Shown here piece after piece: positions 44,999 through 53,814 of a stretch of DNA of 64,000 nt (its first letter is position 1; every line of letters begins with the position of its first letter). Below the pieces are notes generated by a model. That model was not told where the DNA came from and did not search any database. It saw only the letters and a program-made list of their open reading frames with translations. The position numbers and the translations under genes were made by a program. Source of the DNA: an uncultured Clostridia bacterium (lineage in GTDB: Bacteria > Bacillota > Clostridia > Christensenellales > Borkfalkiaceae); assembly GCA_944341075.1 (NCBI GenBank), contig CALVLV010000003.1, positions 1-64,000 on the forward strand, written 5' to 3'.

Positions 44999-45186
44999 TT
45001 GAATTGCCTCCGTGAGTAATTTTGCCTTTTACGGGCAAGAGGCAAAGGGCACGGGACGGTGAAAATGCTTAAATTTCGTGTTGTTTTGCGCAAGTCAACG
45101 GTAGCAAAGCCAAAATCGTTGCGTCTACAAGCCTTTAAAGGGGTCTGTAATGGTAGAAAGACCCATAGGATGGGAAACCTCCTCAC

Positions 45187-45345
45187 ATGGACACAAACGA
45201 ACGTTTAACGCGAATTTTAAGCGACGATTTTGCGGCCGTTGACTTGTGCAAGGAACCGTGCCAGACTGAGCCTCCCGGAAAAGGGAAAACACACGGAGGA
45301 GAGGTAAAACGAAAAAGAGCAACAAAAAAATACGCGCGGCGATGA
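45187..45345 (+). CDS. Possible small protein, 52 residues
   Basis: An open frame starting MDTNERLTRILSDDFAAVD and ending with a very basic segment (KRKRATKKYARR). No clear ribosome site precedes it. The beginning reads as a plausible helix. It may be a small DNA-binding protein such as an excisionase-like factor, or chance. It lies in the otherwise noncoding 44999-46045 stretch of the island. Confidence 0.25.
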   Translation: MDTNERLTRILSDDFAAVDLCKEPCQTEPPGKGKTHGGEVKRKRATKKYARR

Positions 45346-45463
45346 TAAGGCGGCGATTTGCAAGCGGGTCAGCGCAAACGCCGCCTCGTCGCCGCGGGTT
45401 TGTAGCTTTGTTTTCAATGGTCGGTAAGTTTGTCGTTCAGGCTGCCTGTTTAGTTTAATTAAA

Positions 45464-45525
45464 AGGCGTGAGCTTGTTGCGGCGGCGCTTTGCGCCGCCG
45501 CACTCGTCGAAGACAAGCTCACGCC
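45464..45525. repeat. Large nested hairpin in the island
   Basis: Outer arms AGGCGTGAGCTTGT and ACAAGCTCACGCCT (14 bp, perfect) enclose an inner 11-bp GC stem TGCGGCGGCGC/GCGCCGCCGCA and a short spacer. No T-tract follows, so it is not a standard terminator; it could be an origin or a transfer/recombination site. Confidence 0.65.
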
Positions 45526-45597
45526 TAACTGCCACTTGGTTGATTTAACGACTGATTTTTATTGTTTGGTTGGCCTGTTTTCTGTCTGATTTTTGAT

Positions 45598-45711
45598 TTG
45601 TGTGTGTGCTTGGTCGGCGCCGCGAGCGTAGCGAGCGGGTGACGGAATGGCGTCAGCCGTTCCGTCAGTTGCAGGCCGCCGCTTGTTATATACCAAGCAC
45701 ACACACTACAG
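45598..45711. repeat. Nested inverted repeats flanking a dispersed-repeat piece
   Basis: TGTGTGTGCTTGG (near 45598) and CCAAGCACACACA (near 45697) bracket an inner TGACGGAA/TTCCGTCA stem. The inside carries CGCGAGCGTAGCGAGCGGGTGACGG, similar to the host dispersed repeats. It may be a small inserted palindromic unit. Confidence 0.5.
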
Positions 45712-45836
45712 CCATTTGAGTTTTTCCGTTATAATTTTTTGCTTTATACTGCCCTCATATTCGCAGTTAAAGCCTTAAACGCAAAAGCTGAGGGCAATGC
45801 TGAGCGTTCATATTGCATATCGCTATGATTTGATTA

Positions 45837-45882
45837 AAAAGGGGGCGGAGCCGCACGATTTTGCGCGGCTCCGCCCCCTTTT
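45837..45882. terminator. Bidirectional terminator in the island
   Basis: An 18-bp stem AAAAGGGGGCGGAGCCGC with a ten-base loop and A/T runs on both sides. Confidence 0.85.
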
Positions 45883-45900
45883 CCGTTTCAAAAATATGCA

Positions 45901-45965
45901 GTAAAAGCGTACTTTTACCGTACACCTGACAATTTAGTCTTACGGTAAACATTTTACCATATAAT
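45901..45965 (+). promoter_or_regulatory. Operator cluster and promoter of the recombinase/sugar operon
   Basis: Interleaved inverted repeats: GTAAAAG-CGTA-CTTTTAC (45901-45918), TTTACCGTA...TACGGTAAA (45914-45949) and GGTAAA-CAT-TTTACC (45944-45958), then TATAAT (45960-45965). The -35 position has no consensus, so activation or repression by a bound protein is likely. Confidence 0.55.
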
Positions 45966-46045
45966 CAGCTATTTTGCAATACAAATCGTTTGGAAATTTT
46001 AGGTCAAAAAAAGTACACGTTTACAAAAAACATTGCGAGGCGTGA

Positions 46046-46636
46046 ATGGCAAGGTATGCATATGCGCGTGCAACGAACGGCGGACAGAGTGTTTTGAGGC
46101 AAATTCAGTGCTTTTCGCAGTTCGGTGTAGAAAAGGCAGAGATTTATGCGGACGAAAAACTTAATACGCGCACGGCATACGGCGATCTTTTGCAGACTCT
46201 TAAAGAGGGCGACCTGCTTGTTATAAAGTCGTTGACGGCGCTTGCCGATGGCTACGACGGCATGGCCATCGAGTGGACGAGAATAACTTCGCTCGGCGTT
46301 GATATATGTGTGGCAGATATGCCGGCGGTGGATACCAGGCGTGGAGAGAACCGCGGCACGGTAATTGCGGCTGTTGCCCAGATGCTAAGTTTTTGCGCTG
46401 AAAAGGAGAGGGCGCACAGCACCTTGCAGGCCAAGGGGATAGAGGCCGCAAAACAGCGCGGAGTAAAGTTCGGCCGTCCGGCAAAGCAGTATAGCGAAGA
46501 GTTTATCGACGCTGTTAAGCGGTTCAAGGCGGGCGAGATAACATTAAAACAGGCCCTCGCCTTCACCGGCATGAAGCAATCAAGTTTTTACTACCACGTA
46601 CACAAGTTGGAAATGCAGAACCGCTTTGCTGAATAA
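46046..46636 (+). CDS. Serine-recombinase-family protein with altered catalytic residues
   Basis: A 196-residue protein like small resolvases/invertases: N-terminal catalytic fold (1-120), ERAHSTLQAKGIEAAKQRGVKFGRP linker helix, C-terminal helix-turn-helix (about 150-190). The active-site YARVS is YARAT here, replacing the nucleophilic Ser by Thr, and the DRLGR segment with catalytic Arg is TALADGY. It is therefore probably inactive in recombination and may be a DNA-binding regulator. It heads the sugar gene cluster and lies right after the operator cluster. Confidence 0.75.
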   Translation: MARYAYARATNGGQSVLRQIQCFSQFGVEKAEIYADEKLNTRTAYGDLLQTLKEGDLLVIKSLTALADGYDGMAIEWTRITSLGVDICVADMPAVDTRRGENRGTVIAAVAQMLSFCAEKERAHSTLQAKGIEAAKQRGVKFGRPAKQYSEEFIDAVKRFKAGEITLKQALAFTGMKQSSFYYHVHKLEMQNRFAE

Positions 46637-46684
46637 CCGGGCGTTCGGTCGCCATTCATATAAAAATACAAAAGGGAGAATTTT

Positions 46685-47887
46685 ATGAAGATAGCAGTAG
46701 TAGGCGTAGGCTATGTAGGTCTTTCAAACGCAGTGCTTCTGGCGCAGCACAACGAGGTGCTGGCTGTAGATGTCAGCCAGGAGCGTGTCGATATGGTAAA
46801 TGCCCGCAAGTCGCCCTTAGTCGACAATGAGATAGAGGAGTATCTTGCGAAAAAACCGCTCAATTTGCGGGCATCCGGCGACGGAAAGAAATTTTATAAA
46901 GAGGCGGACTATATCGTTATTGCTACGCCGACAAATTATGATGAGGAGACAAATTACTTCAATACCTCGTCTGTGGAGAGCGTTATCGAGGATGCGCTTG
47001 CTGTAAAGACAAATGCCTGCATAGTCATTAAATCGACTATACCTGTGGGGTATACCGTAGGCGTACGCAAGAAGTACGGGTATAAGAACATAATCTTTTC
47101 GCCCGAGTTTCTGCGCGAAGGCAAGGCGCTGTACGATAATCTGTACCCCGCGCGCATAGTCGTCGGGAGCGACCTTGCGGACGAAGAGCTGACGGAGAAA
47201 GCGAAAAAGTTTGCCGCGCTTCTTGCAGAGGGCGCAATCAAAAAGGATATACCGGAGTTTGTGATAAACTCCACCGAGGCCGAGGCGATAAAGCTGTTCG
47301 CAAATACCTATCTCGCGCTTAGGGTGTCGTATTTCAACGAGCTGGATACCTATGCGGAAATGCGCGGGCTTGACACAAAGTCGATAATACAGGGCGTATG
47401 CCTCGACCCGAGGATAGGCGCAGGTTACAACAATCCTTCGTTCGGGTACGGCGGCTACTGCCTGCCGAAAGATACCAAGCAGCTTCTGGCGAACTTTAAG
47501 GACGTGCCCGAAAACTTAATTCAGGCGATAGTGGATTCAAACCGCACGCGCAAAGATTTCATTGCTGAAAGGGTGATGTTGAAGGCGGGATATCCCAATA
47601 AAAAAGACATAGTAGTCGGCGTATATCGCCTGACTATGAAGACCGATTCGGATAATTTCCGCCAGAGCGCCATACAGGGCGTTATGAAACGGTTGGAAAG
47701 TTACGGCGCGGAAATAATAATTTACGAGCCCGCGGCAAAGACGAACGAGCATTTCGGACACAAGATAACCAAAGATTTGAAAGAGTTTAAAAAGAAGAGC
47801 GACGTTATAGTTGCCAACCGACTGTCGGAAGAGCTTTCCGACGTTATGGACAAGGTTTACACCAGAGATTTATTCGGCAGAGATTGA
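46685..47887 (+). CDS. ugd: UDP-glucose 6-dehydrogenase
   Basis: A 400-residue NAD-dependent enzyme that oxidises UDP-glucose to UDP-glucuronate. N-terminal Rossmann [52 protein letters not shown], and the catalytic Cys in [14 protein letters not shown] near 260. Slightly shorter form, common in Bacillota capsule clusters. First enzyme of the cargo, 48 bases after the recombinase. RBS AAGGGAGAA. Confidence 0.96.
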   Translation: MKIAVVGVGYVGLSNAVLLAQHNEVLAVDVSQERVDMVNARKSPLVDNEIEEYLAKKPLNLRASGDGKKFYKEADYIVIATPTNYDEETNYFNTSSVESVIEDALAVKTNACIVIKSTIPVGYTVGVRKKYGYKNIIFSPEFLREGKALYDNLYPARIVVGSDLADEELTEKAKKFAALLAEGAIKKDIPEFVINSTEAEAIKLFANTYLALRVSYFNELDTYAEMRGLDTKSIIQGVCLDPRIGAGYNNPSFGYGGYCLPKDTKQLLANFKDVPENLIQAIVDSNRTRKDFIAERVMLKAGYPNKKDIVVGVYRLTMKTDSDNFRQSAIQGVMKRLESYGAEIIIYEPAAKTNEHFGHKITKDLKEFKKKSDVIVANRLSEELSDVMDKVYTRDLFGRD

Positions 47888-47930
47888 GCTCGGAGAGGGA
47901 ATTATAGGGATTAATACGGAGTAAAAAATA

Positions 47931-50222
47931 ATGGGAAAGAAATTTAATAAGTCAAGAAAGAAGGTGAATTTGATTGCAGAGGACAAGATTACCCCAAAAG
48001 TATCTGTTGTTGTCCCTGTATATAATGTTGATAAGGATTTAGAACGTTGCATAAAATGCTTGATTGGCCAAAGTCTAAGAAAAATAGAAATAATATTTGT
48101 AGATGATGCCTCAACTGATTCAAGCGTAGAAATAATTGATTCATATGCAAAAAAAGATAATAGAATTAAACTTATACGCCACGAAAATAACTTATCTGCA
48201 AGTATATCTAGAAAAGATGGTGCAATGGCTGCAAATGGTGAATACACACTATTTGTTGATCCCGATGACTCCTTGAAAAAAAATGCTTTAGAAGTGGCTT
48301 ATTTGACTGCCAAAGAGAAAAATGTTGAAATATTACATTTTGGTACAAATGTAATTAATAATGGCGTTACTGATAAACAAATTGAATGGTATAATAATTT
48401 TTCAAAACCTTATTTGGGATCCATTTATGGCGAAGAAGTTTTTAGAAAATGCTTTGAAACGCAAGATTACCGATTTAATATTTGGAATAAATTGATTTTA
48501 ACATCATTGTGTAAAAAAGCAATGAGTGTTCATACCGATGTTCCTTTACCCAAGGCCCAGGATTTATATGCTTATTTTTTGATTGCTTATTTTGCAAAGT
48601 CGTACTATGGCATAGAAGATAAGTTATACAATTATTCGTTTGGTGGTGGGATAAGTGGCGGTAGAACTTTTACGGAAGAAAAGTTCAAGCGACATTGTAC
48701 CCATGCGAATGTAGCATATTTTATTATTGACTTTTTGATTAAACAAAATGATTTGAAGAAATATTATGTCGCCGCGTTTCGTATAATTAATAATTTAATT
48801 AATGATAATGTTGCTAGTATCAAGGCTTGTGGTAAAGCAAAAGTAACGTTTAGTGCAGAGCAAATTTTTAACGAGTATTGGATTACTGGAAAATATATGC
48901 AGAATATGATCAATTTCGTTGAAGACAATAATAACCCCGTTTGCGCTCAGCTTTTATTTGAAATTAATTTTAAAATATTTAAAAATCTATCTGTTAAATC
49001 AAGGGGGGCGGTTCTTGCAAATTTGCTAAGGATGGAAGGACGGTATCCTAATAATATTGCCGAGTTATTAACAAAACTTGATATACAAAGTAAAGATTAT
49101 ATGTTCATGCAAACGATATATTCTGCTAAAAAATCAGGAATATATGGCGAGAATTATATCCCTATTTTTTTTGCTGCAAATGAAAACTATATGCCTTATT
49201 TAGGAGTTACGATAAATTCAATAATTAAGAGCTCAAATAATAATTTTATATACGATATTTATATACTACATTCGGGGATAAATAAATATTACATTTCCAA
49301 AATTGTTCAGCTGAATAGTGATAATATATTTATTCATTGTTTGAATGTGAATGACCTTATCAAGTCGCAGAAATTGTACACTAATAGGCATTATTCTGTT
49401 GAAATGTATTATCGTTTTTTAATTCCTGAATTATTTTTCTTCATTCAAAAAGTATTATATTTAGATTGCGATTTACTGGTTTTAGATAGTGTACACAAAC
49501 TTTTTATGATTGATATGGAAGGATGTACGTTATGCGCAGCGCGAAATATACTTCACAATGAAATGTATAATTATGTTGTCGATAAGCTGCAAGCTAATCC
49601 CAACAGGTATTTTAATTCGGGTGTATTATTAATAGATTGTAAATTGTTTTTAAAAAATGGAATTAAAAATAAATGCTACAATTTTTTGAATCGTAATCTC
49701 GATTTGGCGTGTCCTGATCAGGATGCTTTAAATGTTTGTTGTGATTTGGTAAAATTATTACCATTAGAGTGGAATTTTCAATGGCATCATTTATTAAATA
49801 CAAGTAAATTAGACAAATACCAATTAGTGCCTCCTGATTCATTATTATATGAAGAGGCTTTAAAAAAAATTAAAATTGTTCATTATACATCCGATAAAAA
49901 ACCGTGGAATTATTTAATGTCTGAATATTCGGATTTGTATTGGGATTATGTTAAGTCGTCTATTTTTAGTTTAGAAGTTTATTTTAAATATAGGGGGTTA
50001 CACGATTCACTTGTTTTACGTGTGCAAGAATTAACGAAGCAAATTAATTCGTTTAAAAATCTTTATAATCTAGAAGATCATAAAGATAGGAAGAAAACAA
50101 AAAATAAGGCTTGTTCAAATAAGTTTCTTTCTAAGTTTGGACATTACTTATATGAAAATGGAATATTAAATACATTGCGACGAATTTTTTTTGGCCGTAA
50201 CTGGGCAAATAGAAAAAAATAA
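47931..50222 (+). CDS. Two-domain glycosyltransferase (GT2 + GT8)
   Basis: A 763-residue cytoplasmic protein. N-terminal GT2 domain (about 20-250): VSVVVPVYN, FVDDAST, LFVDPDDS. After a helical middle, a C-terminal GT8-type domain (about 405-690): IPIFFAANENYMPYLGVTINSI, the metal-binding LDCD in VLYLDCDLLVL, YFNSGVLLIDC and PDQDALN. It would add two different sugars. Base composition is strongly AT-rich compared with ugd and the host, pointing to a separate origin. Confidence 0.88.
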   Translation: MGKKFNKSRKKVNLIAEDKITPKVSVVVPVYNVDKDLERCIKCLIGQSLRKIEIIFVDDASTDSSVEIIDSYAKKDNRIKLIRHENNLSASISRKDGAMAANGEYTLFVDPDDSLKKNALEVAYLTAKEKNVEILHFGTNVINNGVTDKQIEWYNNFSKPYLGSIYGEEVFRKCFETQDYRFNIWNKLILTSLCKKAMSVHTDVPLPKAQDLYAYFLIAYFAKSYYGIEDKLYNYSFGGGISGGRTFTEEKFKRHCTHANVAYFIIDFLIKQNDLKKYYVAAFRIINNLINDNVASIKACGKAKVTFSAEQIFNEYWITGKYMQNMINFVEDNNNPVCAQLLFEINFKIFKNLSVKSRGAVLANLLRMEGRYPNNIAELLTKLDIQSKDYMFMQTIYSAKKSGIYGENYIPIFFAANENYMPYLGVTINSIIKSSNNNFIYDIYILHSGINKYYISKIVQLNSDNIFIHCLNVNDLIKSQKLYTNRHYSVEMYYRFLIPELFFFIQKVLYLDCDLLVLDSVHKLFMIDMEGCTLCAARNILHNEMYNYVVDKLQANPNRYFNSGVLLIDCKLFLKNGIKNKCYNFLNRNLDLACPDQDALNVCCDLVKLLPLEWNFQWHHLLNTSKLDKYQLVPPDSLLYEEALKKIKIVHYTSDKKPWNYLMSEYSDLYWDYVKSSIFSLEVYFKYRGLHDSLVLRVQELTKQINSFKNLYNLEDHKDRKKTKNKACSNKFLSKFGHYLYENGILNTLRRIFFGRNWANRKK

Positions 50223-50243
50223 TTATGTGGAGCTAGTTTCTAT

Positions 50244-51260
50244 ATGAAAAATGAATTTTTTGAAAGACTTGAGAAATTAAAACGTGGTATGGAAGTAGCG
50301 GATCGTATTTGTGGTTATGATACGTCCGTTTGTTATATAATTATTAATCGTCATATTGGTGATTCCACTCGAGCATTTAAAGTTCTTAAATCAATTAGAG
50401 TATACTATGGGCTTGGGTCAAATCGATTCCACTTTAGTGATTCTACTGTTCATAAAGCTGTTTTTAAGAAAAAAAAATTAATTCAAAAAATTGTAGTTGT
50501 TACGACAAAATCCATTTCTGGGGTCGCAAAGTTATATTCTGATTATTATGATGAAATGATCATCTTAAACAAATCCGATCTTGATGCTTTAGAGCTTTAT
50601 GCTTTTTCTGGATGTGCTATACATGAAAACATATTCTTTGACGAGAATCCTAGACAGATGATTTCAAGACACTGGAATAATGATGAGGGCTCATGGACAC
50701 GTACGTTGATGTTTGGTATTACAGATTTAATGTGGGAACTGTGTCTTCCTAGCAATTTGCCTAAAGGACAAATGAAAATTTCGAATACTAGTGTTAAAGA
50801 ATGTGGCGAAGTGATTGAGCATTTTAATATAGATATTGCTAAGACAGTGATAATTTGTCCGATTGCAAAAAATTCTTCAATGTTAGCTCCTAACATATGG
50901 GAGAGTTTTGCTGATTTACTTATCGCAAAAGGATATAGGATTTTTACTAATGCTTTCGGAGAAGAAAAAACGATAAATGGGACAGAACGCATAGAGGTTG
51001 ATATTGATGTTATTGTCTGCTTGGCGAACATGGGCGTTAGAATAATAGGTGTACAATGTGGATTAATGGATATAATTGTTAAAATATTACCAGAACATGT
51101 AACAGTTATTAATGTAATAAAAACTGACAAGGATAAACAATATGCGAAAAGCCGTGGAGCTATAAACGAAGTAAATCATATTAACAATGTAACCTACCTT
51201 CGTATAGAGCATTTTGAAGAAGATTATGTGCTTAAACTTTTAATGGATAACTTTCACTGA
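50244..51260 (+). CDS. GT-B-like (heptosyltransferase-type) putative glycosyltransferase
   Basis: A 338-residue protein. IIINRHIGDSTRAFKVLKSIRVYYG resembles the N-terminal loop of GT9-type glycosyltransferases, and the C-terminal half (TVIICPIAKNSSMLAP...WESFADLLIAKGYRIFTN...GVQCGLMDI) resembles their sugar-nucleotide side. Similarity is weak. AT-rich like the gene before it. Role within the glycan cluster is inferred. Confidence 0.6.
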   Translation: MKNEFFERLEKLKRGMEVADRICGYDTSVCYIIINRHIGDSTRAFKVLKSIRVYYGLGSNRFHFSDSTVHKAVFKKKKLIQKIVVVTTKSISGVAKLYSDYYDEMIILNKSDLDALELYAFSGCAIHENIFFDENPRQMISRHWNNDEGSWTRTLMFGITDLMWELCLPSNLPKGQMKISNTSVKECGEVIEHFNIDIAKTVIICPIAKNSSMLAPNIWESFADLLIAKGYRIFTNAFGEEKTINGTERIEVDIDVIVCLANMGVRIIGVQCGLMDIIVKILPEHVTVINVIKTDKDKQYAKSRGAINEVNHINNVTYLRIEHFEEDYVLKLLMDNFH

Positions 51261-51272
51261 GGAGACAAGAAA

Positions 51273-53408
51273 ATGCAAATAGAACATATCATAGTGCAGG
51301 CAGGGGGAAAAGGAACGCGGATGCAGTACCTCACAAAGAACAAACCCAAGGCGCTGGTGCCCGTGGATAACCTGCCGATGCTCTTTCATTTATTCAAGAA
51401 ATATCCGGATAAGAAGTTTGTGATAATCGCCGACTACAAGGCGGATGTAATGAAAAAGTACCTCGCGGCGTTCGCCAAAGTGGAGTACATAGTGGCGGAC
51501 GGTCGCGGCAAGCAGGGCACATGCGGAGGATTGAGTGAAGCGCTCTCATATATTCCCGAAAAAGCTCCGTTTATGCTCATCTGGTCAGATCTTATTCTGC
51601 CCGCGGAGTTTACTCTTCCCGAAAAGGACGGGGACTATGTGGGACTTTCCAAAGATTTTCCCTGTCGCTGGAGCTATAAGGACGGCAAGTTTGCGGAGGA
51701 GCGTTCCTCGGAGTACGGCGTCGCCGGACTGTTTGTATTCAAGTCCAAATCGGAGATAGCCGGCGTGCCCGAAGAGGGCGAGTTTGTGCGGTGGCTCTCC
51801 GGAAGGGGCATTAAATTCGGCACTATAGATCTGTATAAGACCAAGGAATACGGCCTTCTTTCCGAGTATGACAAGGCGGAGGAAAGGAAAGAGGGCAGCC
51901 GTTGCCGCCCGTTCAACAGGATTGAAGAAAAGGGCGGCAAGATAGTAAAAGAGGGCATAGACGAACAGGGCCGCAAGCTGGCGGTTCGCGAAAAGGCATG
52001 GTATAAGTTCGTGCAGGAACACGGCAAAGGTAAGGCGGCCATACCTGAGATATACTCTTTCGAACCACTCACCATGCAGCGCATAGACGGGCGCAACATA
52101 TTCGAGTACGAGCTTTCCGAGGACGAGCAGCGCGGAGTGCTTGAAAAACTGGTAAAGGCGCTTAAGGATCTCCATTCCCTGGGTACGGCGCCCACAGATT
52201 ATTTCAGCATAAACGAAGCATATCTCGGCAAGACGTTTGCGCGGCTGGAAAAGATCAGGGATCTTGTGCCGTTCGCGCATGACGAATACATCGTGGTGAA
52301 CGGCAAACCCTGCCGCAACGTATTCTTTTATAAGGATGAACTCGCGTCGCTGTTCGCGCATTACCGCTGCAAACAATTTGAATTTCTGCACGGCGACTGT
52401 ACGTTCTCAAACATGATGCTGGACGGGGACATGAATCCCGTGTTTATAGATCCGCGCGGCTATTTCGGACATACCGAATTGTACGGCGACCCCAACTATG
52501 ACTGGGCCAAGCTGTATTATTCCGTTGTCGGCAACTACGACAGGTTCAATTTAAAGAAATTCAGGTTGTCGATAAACGAGCACGACGTGGAGCTGGATAT
52601 ACAATCCAACGGATGGGAGCACCTTGAAGATTATTTCTTCGGGCTCATAGGCGATGATGTAAACCGCGATTACATAAAGCTCATCCATGCGGTGATATGG
52701 CTTTCGCTCACCACATATGCGTGGGAGGACTACGATTCGATATGCGGCGCGTTCTACAACGGGCTCTGGTATCTCGAGGACATATTTGCGAAGTATCTCG
52801 AAGGCACAAAAAAGTTCAACGCGCCCAAGGTAAATCTCACGTTTGAAGAGACGCTTCGCATGCTCACCGATTCGTTGCGCAGCATAGACGAGGATGTGTA
52901 CAACAAATTGCTCGACGAGTGCGTGGAGACGCTCAGACGCGGCAACAAGATAATAGCCTCCGGCCTCGGCAAAAACGTGCCCATATGCGACAAATTCGTG
53001 GGTTCCATGCTCTCCATGGGGCTCAACGCCAATTTCCTGCACACCAATTCGGCCGTGCACGGCGATATGGGCATGGTGAAGAGCGGCGATCTCGTAATAA
53101 TACTCACTAAAAGCGGCTCCACCGCGGAATCGGTGTACCTCGCCGACCTGCTCTCCAAGAGGCAGGGTGTAAACCTGTGGCTGTTGACGTTTAAAAAGCA
53201 CAGCGTTATGAGCGAAAAGATGAAGTCGCTTGTGATAAACCTTGAGCACGAAGGCGATATGTGGAACATAATGCCCAACAACTCAACGACGCTTAATTTA
53301 ATAGTATTGCAGTCGCTTGCAATGAACATAGCCAAGAAGATGGGCGTGACGCTGGACGATTTTAAACCCAACCACCCGGGCGGCGCGATAGGGAACCAAT
53401 TAAAATGA
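51273..53408 (+). CDS. Nucleotidyltransferase - kinase - sugar-phosphate isomerase fusion
   Basis: A 711-residue three-domain enzyme. Residues about 1-205: sugar-phosphate nucleotidyltransferase (QAGGKGTRM near 9, PKALVPV). Residues about 210-510: choline/aminoglycoside-kinase fold (HGDCTFSN at 373-380, DPRG at 393). Residues about 530-711: SIS isomerase resembling arabinose-5-phosphate isomerase (SGLGKN, TKSGSTAES, NHPGGAIGNQL near the end). It would isomerise, phosphorylate and nucleotide-activate one sugar. It overlaps a HAD phosphatase gene by four bases. Composition is GC-richer than the previous two genes. Substrate unknown; a heptose-like or pentose-like route is possible. Confidence 0.85.
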   Translation: MQIEHIIVQAGGKGTRMQYLTKNKPKALVPVDNLPMLFHLFKKYPDKKFVIIADYKADVMKKYLAAFAKVEYIVADGRGKQGTCGGLSEALSYIPEKAPFMLIWSDLILPAEFTLPEKDGDYVGLSKDFPCRWSYKDGKFAEERSSEYGVAGLFVFKSKSEIAGVPEEGEFVRWLSGRGIKFGTIDLYKTKEYGLLSEYDKAEERKEGSRCRPFNRIEEKGGKIVKEGIDEQGRKLAVREKAWYKFVQEHGKGKAAIPEIYSFEPLTMQRIDGRNIFEYELSEDEQRGVLEKLVKALKDLHSLGTAPTDYFSINEAYLGKTFARLEKIRDLVPFAHDEYIVVNGKPCRNVFFYKDELASLFAHYRCKQFEFLHGDCTFSNMMLDGDMNPVFIDPRGYFGHTELYGDPNYDWAKLYYSVVGNYDRFNLKKFRLSINEHDVELDIQSNGWEHLEDYFFGLIGDDVNRDYIKLIHAVIWLSLTTYAWEDYDSICGAFYNGLWYLEDIFAKYLEGTKKFNAPKVNLTFEETLRMLTDSLRSIDEDVYNKLLDECVETLRRGNKIIASGLGKNVPICDKFVGSMLSMGLNANFLHTNSAVHGDMGMVKSGDLVIILTKSGSTAESVYLADLLSKRQGVNLWLLTFKKHSVMSEKMKSLVINLEHEGDMWNIMPNNSTTLNLIVLQSLAMNIAKKMGVTLDDFKPNHPGGAIGNQLK

Positions 53409-53779
53409 AACAAATTATAACGCTTTCGCCGCTGGGTCACACGTGGATACTCGACCTTGACGGCACGATAGTAAAGCATAACGGGTATAAGGAGGGCGGC
53501 GACGTCCTCCTGCTTGGCGCAAAGGAATTTATAGAAAGTCTTCCCGAAGGCGATATGGTGATAATAGTTACTGCGCGCAAAGAGGAATATCGGGAGAAAA
53601 CCGAAAAATTTCTCAGAGAAAACGGCGTGCGCTATGACCATATAATATTCGGTGCGCCGTATGGGGAGAGAATAGTAATAAACGACAAAAAGCCGTCCGG
53701 GCTTCCCGTCTCGGTTGCGGTAAATACAGAGCGCGACGAAGAGTGGAACGTTGAATATTATATAGAAGAGAATTTATAA
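53405..53779 (+). CDS. Short HAD phosphatase of the sugar-activation module
   Basis: A 124-residue HAD hydrolase with LDLDGTIV near 18, TARKEEYREKTEKFL and INDKKPSG. It lacks a cap domain, as in small sugar-phosphate phosphatases such as GmhB or KdsC. It is translationally coupled to the fusion enzyme, which lacks a phosphatase domain, so it likely supplies the missing step. Confidence 0.8.
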   Translation: MKQIITLSPLGHTWILDLDGTIVKHNGYKEGGDVLLLGAKEFIESLPEGDMVIIVTARKEEYREKTEKFLRENGVRYDHIIFGAPYGERIVINDKKPSGLPVSVAVNTERDEEWNVEYYIEENL

Positions 53780-53814
53780 TATCAAGTAGATAAATAGGTA
53801 TAGGAGAAGAGGAG

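Noticed and set aside
45125..45325. Minus-strand protein frame
   Set aside because: No ribosome site for the long form; composition is poor and only a 13-residue end has one.
45464..45525. tRNA or attC-like site
   Set aside because: Arms fold perfectly but there is no anticodon stem, CCA or T-loop, and no integron features.
45767..45952. Minus-strand 61-residue frame
   Set aside because: It runs straight through the 18-bp bidirectional terminator and the operator repeats.
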